From SCGC-AAA076-P13 sp965656035 (GTDB taxonomy: Bacteria > Pseudomonadota > Gammaproteobacteria > Magnimaribacterales > D2472): a stretch of 9,556 nt of DNA. The position numbers and the translations under genes were made by a program. Positions 1-6,960 of the stretch are shown here, piece by piece. The notes below the pieces were generated by a model, which saw nothing but the letters and a program-made list of their open reading frames with translations, searched no databases and was not told the origin of the DNA. Location: the NCBI GenBank assembly GCA_965656035.1, contig CBFHIO010000041.1, forward strand, positions 1-9,556. The letters run 5' to 3'. Each line of letters begins with the position of its first letter. The stretch's first letter is position 1.

Positions 1-1022
1 TCGTCTAGTCTATCCTGTCTAGCCCTTACAGAACCAAGCACAACTGGATCAACAATCTCTAAGTGAGAAGGATTGTTATTCAAAGAGACGTGAACTTCTC
101 CGCCTGGGGTATCGATATTAGATGAAAATCCAAGATGATATTTTACGTCTCCAGTATTAGCTCCCTCAAGAGTATCTGTTTCGTCAAATGCAGAAAATAA
201 ATCTTTTGGTAATTTGCCTAATACGTTTACCAATAAGTTTAACCTTCCTCTGTGTGCCATACCAAAACATATTTGATTGGCTCCTAATGATCCACAATTT
301 TGTATCACAGCGTCAACCAACGGAACTAATGACTCACTTCCATCAATTCCAAATCTTTTCATACCAGGGTATTTTGCAGCTAAATATTTTGCCAATCCCT
401 CAGCTGAGTTCAATCTTTCAAAAATATGTATTTTTTCTTCTTCTGAAAAACTATAGTTTTCAATCTTTGATTCAAATTGCTTCTGAAACCACCTTCTTTC
501 ATCTGAATGCATAATATAGTTATATTCAATACCTATATTGCCGCAGTATATTCTTCTTAGTTCTGCAATAATATTTCTTAAGGTTGATTTTTTAGATCCA
601 ATATTGAAGGTATCAGTATAAAATTCATCATCAAGGTCTGATTCCTTAAGGCCATGGAACTCAATTTTTAGGTCTTCAATCTGATTTCTTTCCATTATTC
701 CCAAAGGATCTAAATTAGCCTCTTGATGACCTCTATTTCTATAGGCCTGAATAAGCCTTACAACCTTCCCTTGTCTTTCATCGGATGTATCATTTGAACC
801 TACGGAAGTTCTTGATAGATTCCTGAACTCATCGAGAATACTTTGATGTGAAATTTCAAGTTGGCCATTTGATAGATTTGGTAATTTTTTGAAAAAATCT
901 AGCCATTCAGAAGATAGTTCTTCAGGGCTATTTAGATATTTTTCATAAAGGGTTTCCAAGTATGCAGAATGTCCTGCTGACAAATGTGAACTCCCCCATA
1001 GTTCTTGCATAGAATTAGTCAT
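1..1022 (-). CDS. sucA: 2-oxoglutarate dehydrogenase E1 component, N-terminal part (3' end outside window)
   Basis: Thiamine-diphosphate-dependent E1 subunit of the 2-oxoglutarate dehydrogenase complex, which decarboxylates 2-oxoglutarate and passes the succinyl group to the lipoyl E2 (SucB) in the TCA cycle. The 340 complete codons seen here match the N-terminal third of the roughly 930-residue family. Visible signatures are RGHQEANLDPLG (residues 97-108), the AEGL...KYPGMKRF region (207-224), GMAHRGRLNLLVNVLGK (254-270) and GDVKYHLGFSS (291-301), followed by NPSHLEIVDPVV and SVRARQDRLD at the window edge. His257 and His296 align with the active-site histidines of E. coli SucA (H260, H298). 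I chose the ATG at 1022 because MTNSMQELW...SSHLS aligns with the E. coli N-terminus MQNSALKAW...SSYLS; a second ATG four codons later is possible. The start lies 6 nt after the sdhB stop and has only a weak GAG, so it probably depends on readthrough or coupling from sdhB. No frameshift is seen. Confidence 0.96.
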   Translation of the reverse strand, partial: MTNSMQELWGSSHLSAGHSAYLETLYEKYLNSPEELSSEWLDFFKKLPNLSNGQLEISHQSILDEFRNLSRTSVGSNDTSDERQGKVVRLIQAYRNRGHQEANLDPLGIMERNQIEDLKIEFHGLKESDLDDEFYTDTFNIGSKKSTLRNIIAELRRIYCGNIGIEYNYIMHSDERRWFQKQFESKIENYSFSEEEKIHIFERLNSAEGLAKYLAAKYPGMKRFGIDGSESLVPLVDAVIQNCGSLGANQICFGMAHRGRLNLLVNVLGKLPKDLFSAFDETDTLEGANTGDVKYHLGFSSNIDTPGGEVHVSLNNNPSHLEIVDPVVLGSVRARQDRLD

Positions 1023-1028
1023 CTCAAG

Positions 1029-1775
1029 TTAATTCATAGCTCCATCTGAAGTAATAATATCTTTGTTATCATTTAATAACATTTTTTTTATCTGGCCAAT
1101 TGCTTTGTTTGGGTTTAACCCTTTAGGACAGACGCTTACACAATTCATAATACCGTGGCACCTATAAACACTAAAACGATCTGATAAATCATCAAGCCTT
1201 TCATTAGTTTTTAAATCTCTTGTGTCTGCAAGGAACCTATATGCTTGAAGTAAGGCGGCAGGCCCTAAAAACTTATCCGGATTCCACCAAAAAGATGGGC
1301 AACTTGTTGAGCAACATGCACACAGTATACATTCGTACAAACCATCAAGCTTATCTCTGTCCTGTGGTGATTGAAGTCTTTCCTGTTCAGGAGCAGTGGT
1401 ACTATTCTGAAGAAATGGTTTAATTTTTTCATATTGTGCATAAAATTCTGTCATATCAACAACTAAATCTCTAATAACAGGCAATCCAGGCAGGGGCCTT
1501 AATTCAATTTTATTTTTTTTAATAACAGAAGATAATGGTGTTATACATGCAAGGCCATTTTTACCATTTATATTCATGCCATCAGAGCCACAAACCCCTT
1601 CTCTACAAGACCTTCTATACGATATTGACTCATCTTGTTCTTTTAATAAATGAAGCAGGTCTAAAACCATTATATCTTTTGCTGGTTTTTCAATTTTGTA
1701 CTGTTTAATGTATGGAAATTTATCCTCTTCAGGATTATATCTATACATATTTACTTCTAAAGTATTAGCCGGCAT
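1029..1775 (-). CDS. sdhB: Succinate dehydrogenase iron-sulfur subunit SdhB
   Basis: Electron-transfer subunit of complex II. It carries electrons from the SdhA flavin through three Fe-S clusters to ubiquinone at the SdhC/SdhD membrane anchor, on the cytoplasmic face of the inner membrane. It has 248 residues (E. coli 238). The N-terminal plant-ferredoxin-like domain holds the [2Fe-2S] ligands C57, C62, D65 and C77; the Asp at the third position is also found in E. coli SdhB (D63). The C-terminal domain holds CILCACCSTSCP with C149, C152, C155 and C159, then C206, C212 and C216. From the E. coli assignment, C149/C152/C155/C216 bind [4Fe-4S] and C159/C206/C212 bind [3Fe-4S]. The start ATG overlaps the sdhA stop by one base (TAATG) and is preceded by AAGGA with a 7-nt spacer, so coupled translation is likely. 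Compared with E. coli it has a slightly longer N-terminus, before YRYNPEED. Confidence 0.98.
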   Translation of the reverse strand: MPANTLEVNMYRYNPEEDKFPYIKQYKIEKPAKDIMVLDLLHLLKEQDESISYRRSCREGVCGSDGMNINGKNGLACITPLSSVIKKNKIELRPLPGLPVIRDLVVDMTEFYAQYEKIKPFLQNSTTAPEQERLQSPQDRDKLDGLYECILCACCSTSCPSFWWNPDKFLGPAALLQAYRFLADTRDLKTNERLDDLSDRFSVYRCHGIMNCVSVCPKGLNPNKAIGQIKKMLLNDNKDIITSDGAMN

Positions 1776-3559
1776 TAATAAGTCCTTACGATTGGTGGAA
1801 AAGCCTCAACTTCTGAGGGACTGAAATTTACATCTCTTTTTGAAACTGATTTTGATAAAGGGTCATACAAAGAATGACATAACCATTTTTCATCATCTCT
1901 ATCTGGAAAATCATCTCTTGCATGAGCCCCTCTACTTTCATCTCTGCTATATGCTGCTATTGCAGTAGCCTCTGCGACTTCAAATAAATTTTGCAATTCA
2001 ATTGCTTCGACTCTGCTAGTATTAAATGCATTACTTTTATCTTTTAAATGCAGTTGATCAACTTTCTCACGGATTTCTTGCAGTTCATCTAGTCCTTTTT
2101 TCATGAACTCACCTCTTCTAAATACTCCAAAATAATTCTGCATACATTGTTGAAGCTCTTTTTTTACTTCAGCTGTTTCGTAACCACTTTCAGAATTATT
2201 TAACGTATTTAGTCTAAGAAGTGCGTTATCAATATCATCTTTATCAGCAGGTTGAACCCCACCGCCTGATTTTATATCCTCCTGAATAAACATTCCTGTA
2301 GCTCTTCCGAAAACAACTAAGTCAAGGAGAGAATTACCACCAAGCCTATTTGCTCCATGAACTGAAACACATGCCGCTTCACCAGCTGCAAATAAACCAG
2401 GAACAATGGAGTCTGAACCATCAGTTCTCTTGAAAGCTTGTCCATGAATATTTGTTGGAGTTCCTCCCATCATATAATGACAAGTAGGAACAACAGGAAT
2501 TGGTTCATATACTGGATCTACATGAGCAAAAGTTCTTGATAGTTCACATATACCAGGTAATTTTGCATTCAATACGTCTGCTCCAAGGTGGTCGAGCTTA
2601 AGATATATGTGATCATTATTTTCTCCACACCCTCTTCCTTCAAGTATTTCAAGCACCATTGATCTGGCCACAACATCTCTTCCTGCTAAGTCTTTTACGT
2701 TTGGAGCATATCGCTCCATAAATCTTTCACCATCTTTATTGATTAAATATCCACCCTCACCTCGACAACCTTCAGTAACCAATGAACCAGCACCATATAT
2801 TCCTGTAGGATGGAATTGCCACATTTCCATGTCTTGAGCGGGGTAACCAGCTCTAAGAGCCATAGCAAGACCGTCTCCAGTGTTGATTAGTGCGTTAGTG
2901 GTAGATGCATAAATTCTCCCAGCACCTCCAGTAGCCATAACAGTAGACTGTGCTTTGAGATAGGCAACTTCTCCGTATTCTATTGAAAAAGCAATGACTC
3001 CAGTTACTTCATTTTTTGCATTTTTAACTATGTCAACTGCAAACCACTCATTAAGAAAATTTGTTCCCTCTTTGACATTGTTTTGATATAGAGTGTGTAA
3101 AAGAGCATGGCCAGTTCTATCTGCTGCAGCACAAGTTCTAGCAGCTTGACCCCCTTTGCCAAAATCTTTTGACTGACCTCCAAATGGTCTTTGATATATT
3201 CTTCCATTTTCAAATCTTGAAAATGGTAATCCCATATGCTCTAACTCGAAAACTGCTTTCGGGCCTTCTGAGCAAAGATACTCTATAGCATCTTGATCAC
3301 CAATATAATCTGCTCCTTTGACAGTATCATACATATGCCATCTCCAATCATCGTTTGGATCAGCGCTTTGGATAGCACAAGTAATACCTCCTTGTGCGGA
3401 TACCGTATGAGATCTTGTTGGAAAAACTTTTGAAACAACAGCTGTCTTTAAACCAGATTTTGCAAGCTCAAGAGATGCTCTCATTCCTGATCCTCCTCCA
3501 CCAATAATTAAGGCATCGAATTCTAGTGTTTTGATATTTGTAGAATTGTAATTAGTCAT
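1775..3559 (-). CDS. sdhA: Succinate dehydrogenase flavoprotein subunit SdhA
   Basis: Catalytic subunit that oxidises succinate to fumarate using covalently bound FAD. It has 594 residues (E. coli 588). The N-terminal Rossmann dinucleotide fold shows ALIIGGGGSGMRASLELA (residues 16-33). H51 in RSHTVSAQGG is the expected site of 8-alpha-histidyl FAD linkage (E. coli H45). Substrate-site elements follow: QFHPTG (248-253), TEGCRGEGGYL (262-272), GRDVVARS (293-300) with R294 at the position of the catalytic Arg (E. coli R286), H361 in CHYMMGG, and E394 and R405 in AAGEAAC...HGANRLGGNS. The C-terminal helical domain ends with the family's ESRGAHARDDFPDRDD block (541-556). The start ATG lies 3 nt after the sdhD stop with no strong Shine-Dalgarno sequence, and the stop forms TAATG with sdhB. 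The order C-D-A-B is that of the E. coli operon. The gene is intact and typical of the family. Confidence 0.98.
   Translation of the reverse strand: MTNYNSTNIKTLEFDALIIGGGGSGMRASLELAKSGLKTAVVSKVFPTRSHTVSAQGGITCAIQSADPNDDWRWHMYDTVKGADYIGDQDAIEYLCSEGPKAVFELEHMGLPFSRFENGRIYQRPFGGQSKDFGKGGQAARTCAAADRTGHALLHTLYQNNVKEGTNFLNEWFAVDIVKNAKNEVTGVIAFSIEYGEVAYLKAQSTVMATGGAGRIYASTTNALINTGDGLAMALRAGYPAQDMEMWQFHPTGIYGAGSLVTEGCRGEGGYLINKDGERFMERYAPNVKDLAGRDVVARSMVLEILEGRGCGENNDHIYLKLDHLGADVLNAKLPGICELSRTFAHVDPVYEPIPVVPTCHYMMGGTPTNIHGQAFKRTDGSDSIVPGLFAAGEAACVSVHGANRLGGNSLLDLVVFGRATGMFIQEDIKSGGGVQPADKDDIDNALLRLNTLNNSESGYETAEVKKELQQCMQNYFGVFRRGEFMKKGLDELQEIREKVDQLHLKDKSNAFNTSRVEAIELQNLFEVAEATAIAAYSRDESRGAHARDDFPDRDDEKWLCHSLYDPLSKSVSKRDVNFSPSEVEAFPPIVRTY
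1783..1787 (-). promoter_or_regulatory. Shine-Dalgarno sequence of sdhB
   Basis: AAGGA within the last codons of sdhA lies 7 nt before the sdhB ATG, which shares its first base with the sdhA stop (TAATG). This supports the ATG at 1775 and reinitiation by ribosomes finishing sdhA. Confidence 0.65.
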
Positions 3560-3562
3560 AGA

Positions 3563-3913
3563 TTAAAACCAAATAATTGAAATGTAGAAGGCAGCAATCA
3601 ATACTCCCAATATAAAAAATACAGTTTCATAGATTTTTCTTAAAACATCTGCATACACACTTAAGTTAGTAGATATAAAACCCAGCGTTCTTTTTGTTAA
3701 GTAATCAGTTCCAACAGTCCATAAACCGATAAAAGCATGAGCGCATGCTGATAATATAAAGATACTAAGTGAAGCTTTAAATAAATTGTTAGTGGTTAAA
3801 AACTGAAAGGTAATACCTGTAGTCCAAAATGTGTACTCTAGATATACAAGAAATGAGATGAAATAAAGTGCGCTGAAACGCTGCAGATACCAATAAAGTT
3901 TTCCACTTTTCAT
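3563..3913 (-). CDS. sdhD: Succinate dehydrogenase membrane anchor subunit SdhD
   Basis: Hydrophobic subunit that, with SdhC, anchors SdhA/SdhB to the inner membrane and forms the haem b and ubiquinone sites. It has 116 residues from the chosen start (E. coli 115). Three membrane segments are visible at about residues 11-30, 46-68 and 91-115. The family signature is SACAHAFIGLWTVGTDYL (55-72). H59 aligns with the haem ligand H71 of E. coli SdhD, and D70-Y71 align with D82-Y83 near the quinone site. The rest of the sequence diverges strongly, as is usual for this subunit. An in-frame TTG at 3925 would add four residues, but I prefer the ATG at 3913: it gives the family length, forms a 4-nt ATGA overlap with the sdhC stop, and has a GGA 7 nt upstream. 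Position between sdhC and sdhA supports the identity. Confidence 0.93.
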   Translation of the reverse strand: MKSGKLYWYLQRFSALYFISFLVYLEYTFWTTGITFQFLTTNNLFKASLSIFILSACAHAFIGLWTVGTDYLTKRTLGFISTNLSVYADVLRKIYETVFFILGVLIAAFYISIIWF

Positions 3914-4293
3914 AACATGATCCAAATTGATAATAGAGCATTTAGAACGAATAAAGCCAAAGTAACCACTGCAGATTTATATGATGAAGATAAGTTCTCG
4001 CTTATTATATGAAAATCCATCAAAATATGTCTAAAGCCTGTAAAAATGTGATACTGAAAAATAAGTGTCAAGAAAATACAACCTAATTTAATTCCAAGAT
4101 ATGTGTCATAGATGTTCATAAAATTATCAAAGGAGCCCTGACTTTTTGTTAATTCAGAATAGGCTACAACCGACAAAGGAAGTACTAAAAAAAATATAAG
4201 AATTCCGCTTATTCTGTGTGTAATTGATAAAAAAGCCGATAGAGGAAGTTTTATCTTGAATAGGTTAATGTTTACAGGTCTATTTTGAGTCAT
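3910..4293 (-). CDS. sdhC: Succinate dehydrogenase cytochrome b556 subunit SdhC
   Basis: Large membrane anchor of complex II, contributing to haem b and ubiquinone binding. From the chosen start it has 127 residues (E. coli 129). The N-terminal NRPVNINLFKIKLPLSA and ITHRISG (residues 4-30) are the SdhC signature. S23 and R27 align with S27 and R31 of the E. coli quinone site. H82 in FQYHIFTGFRHILMDF (79-94) aligns with the haem ligand H84. Three membrane segments lie at about 29-47, 65-90 and 105-125. An in-frame ATG at 4314 would add MTFVTFI. I prefer 4293 because other family members start a few residues before RPVN (E. coli MIRNVKKQRPVN) and the extra residues look unlike the family. Neither ATG has a Shine-Dalgarno sequence, so the start is uncertain. 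This is the first gene of the sdh-suc block, behind the largest gap in the window. It ends with TGA, overlapping sdhD. Confidence 0.93.
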   Translation of the reverse strand: MTQNRPVNINLFKIKLPLSAFLSITHRISGILIFFLVLPLSVVAYSELTKSQGSFDNFMNIYDTYLGIKLGCIFLTLIFQYHIFTGFRHILMDFHIISENLSSSYKSAVVTLALFVLNALLSIWIML

Positions 4294-4301
4294 TATGAAA
4301 G

Positions 4302-4313
4302 TGACAAATGTCA
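4302..4313. promoter_or_regulatory. Short dyad at the sdhC start (possible operator)
   Basis: An inverted repeat TGACA-AA-TGTCA ends one base before the upstream candidate sdhC ATG and lies 8 bp upstream of the ATG I chose. AAA at 4298-4300 and TTT at 4315-4317 extend it to 8 of 9 paired positions per arm. It lies in the predicted sdh leader, downstream of the TATAAT boxes, where a bound repressor could block transcription. I cannot assign it to a known regulator family. In AT-rich DNA a 5-bp-arm dyad can arise by chance. Confidence 0.25.
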
Positions 4314-4337
4314 TTTTTATATGTTTTTTATATGAAA

Positions 4338-4353
4338 ATTATAACCGATTATA
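4338..4353 (-). promoter_or_regulatory. Probable sdhC promoter: two TATAAT -10 boxes
   Basis: On the minus strand, TATAAT occurs twice, at 4353-4348 and 4343-4338, within the direct repeat TTATAAT-CGG-TTATAAT. Either is a perfect sigma-70 -10 hexamer. A start about 7 nt below the second box would fall near 4331, giving a leader of about 38 nt to the ATG at 4293 or 17 nt to the one at 4314. No good -35 hexamer is seen at 16-18 bp spacing (TATTTA is the best-placed), so the call rests on the -10 boxes and on position in the only sizeable intergenic gap. AT-rich DNA lowers confidence. Confidence 0.45.
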
Positions 4354-4375
4354 AGGAATATAAATAAAGGAATCC

Positions 4376-4402
4376 TTAAAAAATAAATTATTTATTTTTT
4401 AA
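4376..4402 (-). terminator. AT-only perfect inverted repeat over the der stop, probable terminator
   Basis: A perfect inverted repeat has two 13-base arms (TTAAAAAATAAAT and its complement) around one central base. The der TAA stop (4394-4392) lies inside it. In the der transcript it would fold into an A-U hairpin whose 3' arm carries UUUAUUUUUU, so stem and U-tract are merged. It sits where the ispG-der unit should end and just upstream of the sdh promoter, which supports a terminator or an RNA 3'-end stabiliser. It lacks the usual G+C-rich stem, so strength is uncertain. Confidence 0.4.
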
Positions 4403-5768
4403 CATGCTTCATCATTCTTTGTCTTTTCTTTATTTGTCTTTCTGTCAACTTATTTACCCTATTTTCAAAAGGGTTGTCAGATTTTCTAAAAATTAATTTA
4501 AGTTGAATACTTTGAAGCTTTAACGCAGCTCTGAATGAGTTTTCGAGATATTTTTTATAATTTTGAGGAATTTTTTTATCTTGATTTGAATGGATGATGA
4601 ATGTTGTAGGGTTAATACCCCCAAAATGCACATGTTTAAGCTTTAACTGTCTTCCGTTAACTGATGGAGGCGCACTTTGTGATACAAATTTTTCTAAAAG
4701 CTTATTCAATGATGAGGTTGTATACTTCTTTTGAGCATTATCAATAACATTATTCGTTACTTTAAAAAGCTTTTTAAAACCCCTTTCTTTAATACCAGAA
4801 ATTTCTATTTTAAAAAAATTATCAACAAAATTTGATTGGACTCTTTTTGTTTCGTACAAATCATTCTTCTGACTTTTACTCAGTAAATCCATTTTATTGA
4901 ATGCCAAAACTAGAGGTTTGCCTAATTCAGATACCATATTAATTATTTTTAAATCTTGGTCTACAAGCCCATCACTGGCATCACACATAAATATAACAAC
5001 ATCACAAGTCTCTACAGAGTGCATAGCTCTGACATATGAAAAATATTCTATTTTATGAGCATTTCTATAACCTTTTCTGATGCCAGCGGTATCTATAAAA
5101 ATAAAATCATCATTATTGACAGAGAATGGAATACTAATCGCATCGATAGTTGTTCCAGCTATTTCTGAAACAATTAATCTATCTTCTTTGATAAATTTAT
5201 TAATAAAAGTGGATTTTCCAGCATTGGGTCTGCCCAAGACTGCTATTTTTTTACCTTCTGGCACCTTAGTACTAATGTTTGGCAGTGAGTTCTTTATAAA
5301 CGATCTTAAATCGACAAGATTTTTGTTATGTTCTGCACTAATTTCAAATAGATCAGTAATACCCTTTTTAATGAGATCTTCTTTAATTAGAGCATCTGAT
5401 TTTTTATCTATTTTATTGAGAACTGTTATAAAGGTTTTATTTAATTTTCTTAATCTTAAAAGAATATCTAAGTCTTCATTATTTAAATTCTGGGAACCAT
5501 CGAGAAGAAATATTATTAGATTTGATTCTTCTGCAGCAATCCAAGCTTGCTCTGAGATATCTTCCTTCAAAACAGAGTTATCTTGAGCTATGCCACCAGT
5601 ATCAATTAGAAGGCTTTTCTCATTTCCAAAAGATATATATCCATAATTTCTATCCTTTGTTAAACCAGAAAAGTCAGAAACTATTGCTTGTCTAGATTTT
5701 GTTAGTTTGTTGAAAAGTGTTGATTTTCCAACGTTAGGTCTTCCTATGATTGCTATTGATGTAAACAT
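4392..5768 (-). CDS. der: Ribosome biogenesis GTPase Der (EngA)
   Basis: Essential GTPase with two tandem G domains and a C-terminal KH-like domain, needed for assembly of the 50S ribosomal subunit. It has 458 residues. G domain 1: Walker A GRPNVGKS (9-16), switch I SGLTKDR (34-40), DTGG (56-59), NKID (118-121), G5 SAE (144-146). G domain 2: GRPNAGKS (179-186), AGTTIDAI (204-211), DTAG (226-229), NKMD (291-294), G5 apparently SGI (324-326). The KH-like domain shows LKLKHVHFGGINPTTFIIH (375-393), YKKYLENSFR (404-413) and a basic tail ending RQRMMKHVKK, as in E. coli Der. The second domain departs from the usual switch I (TTRDS) and G5 (SAL) motifs, while its nucleotide-binding G1, G3 and G4 motifs are intact. 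The start ATG lies 13 nt after the bamB stop with a weak Shine-Dalgarno sequence; bamB-der is the usual gammaproteobacterial neighbourhood. The reading frame ends inside the inverted repeat at 4376-4402. Confidence 0.98.
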   Translation of the reverse strand: MFTSIAIIGRPNVGKSTLFNKLTKSRQAIVSDFSGLTKDRNYGYISFGNEKSLLIDTGGIAQDNSVLKEDISEQAWIAAEESNLIIFLLDGSQNLNNEDLDILLRLRKLNKTFITVLNKIDKKSDALIKEDLIKKGITDLFEISAEHNKNLVDLRSFIKNSLPNISTKVPEGKKIAVLGRPNAGKSTFINKFIKEDRLIVSEIAGTTIDAISIPFSVNNDDFIFIDTAGIRKGYRNAHKIEYFSYVRAMHSVETCDVVIFMCDASDGLVDQDLKIINMVSELGKPLVLAFNKMDLLSKSQKNDLYETKRVQSNFVDNFFKIEISGIKERGFKKLFKVTNNVIDNAQKKYTTSSLNKLLEKFVSQSAPPSVNGRQLKLKHVHFGGINPTTFIIHSNQDKKIPQNYKKYLENSFRAALKLQSIQLKLIFRKSDNPFENRVNKLTERQIKKRQRMMKHVKK

Positions 5769-5781
5769 AGCTGCATATCAT

Positions 5782-6957
5782 TTATATACTTAATGAATAT
5801 AAATTAAAGGACTCATCAACTGCATAGAAATTTTTACTTCTACTAATAATTTTTTTAATAGGTTTTTTTGAAATTTTCTTTCTGCCAATTGTTCTTCCAT
5901 TTAAAGGATCAATAATATGAATATAACCTTCATAGTCACCAACTATAATATTGCCAGAAAAGCTTATTGGGTTTGATAGTTGTCTATTTAGATACTCATC
6001 TGAAGCCCATGATTCTTCAAGTGTTTTTGTAAAAAAAGATCTTAAATTTGATTTTGATTCAACTAAAACCATTAACCCTTTTATTAATAATGGAGAATAA
6101 AAAGAAGATGCTTCAGACTGCCATATGGCTCTTTTTTGAGCGATATCGAATAAACTTAGGTTACCTTGATAGTTAGTTGTATATACGATACCGGCTTCTA
6201 CAACTGGGTTTGAATCAGAGTCAATTAAATTTTCAAGCTCCGACGACCCACTTACATAAGAAATAGCACCATCCCAGAGTATAAAACCAGAGTCAAGTTC
6301 AAAAACTCCAAGCCTTCCATTATCAAAAGTTGCATAAATATTGTCGCCATCGATTACAGGACTGCTACTACCCCTTATTGTAAGCGAGGGAAGTTTAGAT
6401 CTATAAGACCATATAATTTCACCGCTTGATTTATCAAGAGCAAGTAACTCTCCAGACCCGGTTTTTACAATAATGAATTTTGCGTCAATTGCAGCCGGTG
6501 CCAAAACTTCGCCCTTAACATTAACTGTCCATAAGATAGAACCACTATCTTGACTGAGCGTAATAACATTTCCTTGAACATCTGAAACAACAATTATTCC
6601 AAATCCAGCCGATACTCCAGATGACAGCTTGTTAACCTTCTTCTCCCACTGCAGACTACCAGAAGTGGGATCAATTGATTTTATATTTCCATCTTCATCA
6701 GCAAAAAAAATACTTTTTGAGCTAAAAGCTGGTGTGAAATTTCCAAGCAGATTATTACCAGAAAAAGATTTGGTCCAATCAACATTTAAATCTTCAGAAT
6801 TCTTAATAGGGTTTAGAGCCTTAGGCTCGTCAGGATCTATGTCCTCACTTTCCCAAAATTTCAATGAACTCAAGGAAGAGCATGAAGATAGAAGTAAAAT
6901 TAATAAGAAGGCTACTAAATAATTATTAATTTTTAAATGAGAGGTATTTATTAACAT
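5782..6957 (-). CDS. bamB: Outer membrane protein assembly lipoprotein BamB
   Basis: Lipoprotein of the BAM complex, attached to the inner leaflet of the outer membrane. It binds BamA and assists folding of beta-barrel proteins. It has 391 residues (E. coli 392). The signal peptide has a hydrophobic core at about 13-23 and a lipobox LSSC with lipidated C26. The mature part is a beta-propeller with repeated PQQ-like blade motifs: GSLQWEKKV (100-108), GSILWTVNV (139-147), GEIIWSYRS (179-187) and GFILWDGAIS (224-233). The SLTIRG stretch (191-196) puts L192, I194 and R195 at the positions of E. coli residues reported as needed for BamA binding (L192, L194, R195). D246 and D248 match in the same way. 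VGDYEGYIHIIDPLNGR (339-355) matches the E. coli C-terminal blade. The ATG lies 3 nt after yfgM, with no clear Shine-Dalgarno sequence. Placement between yfgM and der is the standard gammaproteobacterial order. Confidence 0.96.
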   Translation of the reverse strand: MLINTSHLKINNYLVAFLLILLLSSCSSLSSLKFWESEDIDPDEPKALNPIKNSEDLNVDWTKSFSGNNLLGNFTPAFSSKSIFFADEDGNIKSIDPTSGSLQWEKKVNKLSSGVSAGFGIIVVSDVQGNVITLSQDSGSILWTVNVKGEVLAPAAIDAKFIIVKTGSGELLALDKSSGEIIWSYRSKLPSLTIRGSSSPVIDGDNIYATFDNGRLGVFELDSGFILWDGAISYVSGSSELENLIDSDSNPVVEAGIVYTTNYQGNLSLFDIAQKRAIWQSEASSFYSPLLIKGLMVLVESKSNLRSFFTKTLEESWASDEYLNRQLSNPISFSGNIIVGDYEGYIHIIDPLNGRTIGRKKISKKPIKKIISRSKNFYAVDESFNLYSLSI

Positions 6958-6960
6958 TCT

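Noticed and set aside
188..514. 108-codon open frame on the plus strand
   Set aside because: It is fully antisense to the conserved sucA frame, has no ribosome binding site or recognisable domain, and has a composition typical of a shadow frame.
3028..3213. 61-codon open frame on the minus strand inside sdhA
   Set aside because: It is out of frame within well-conserved sdhA sequence and has no independent support.
3914..3925. TTG start giving a longer SdhD
   Set aside because: The ATG at 3913 gives the normal family length, the ATGA overlap with sdhC and a suitably spaced GGA.
4367..4377. AAGGA-A-TCCTT dyad beside the AT-only repeat
   Set aside because: The 5-bp arms with one central base do not extend further and cannot form a stable hairpin; it is too short to call a site.
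5080..5586. 168-codon open frame on the plus strand, the longest antisense frame
   Set aside because: It lies within der, opposite both G domains. The translated sequence resembles no family and mirrors the codon pattern of der. No promoter or Shine-Dalgarno sequence is evident.
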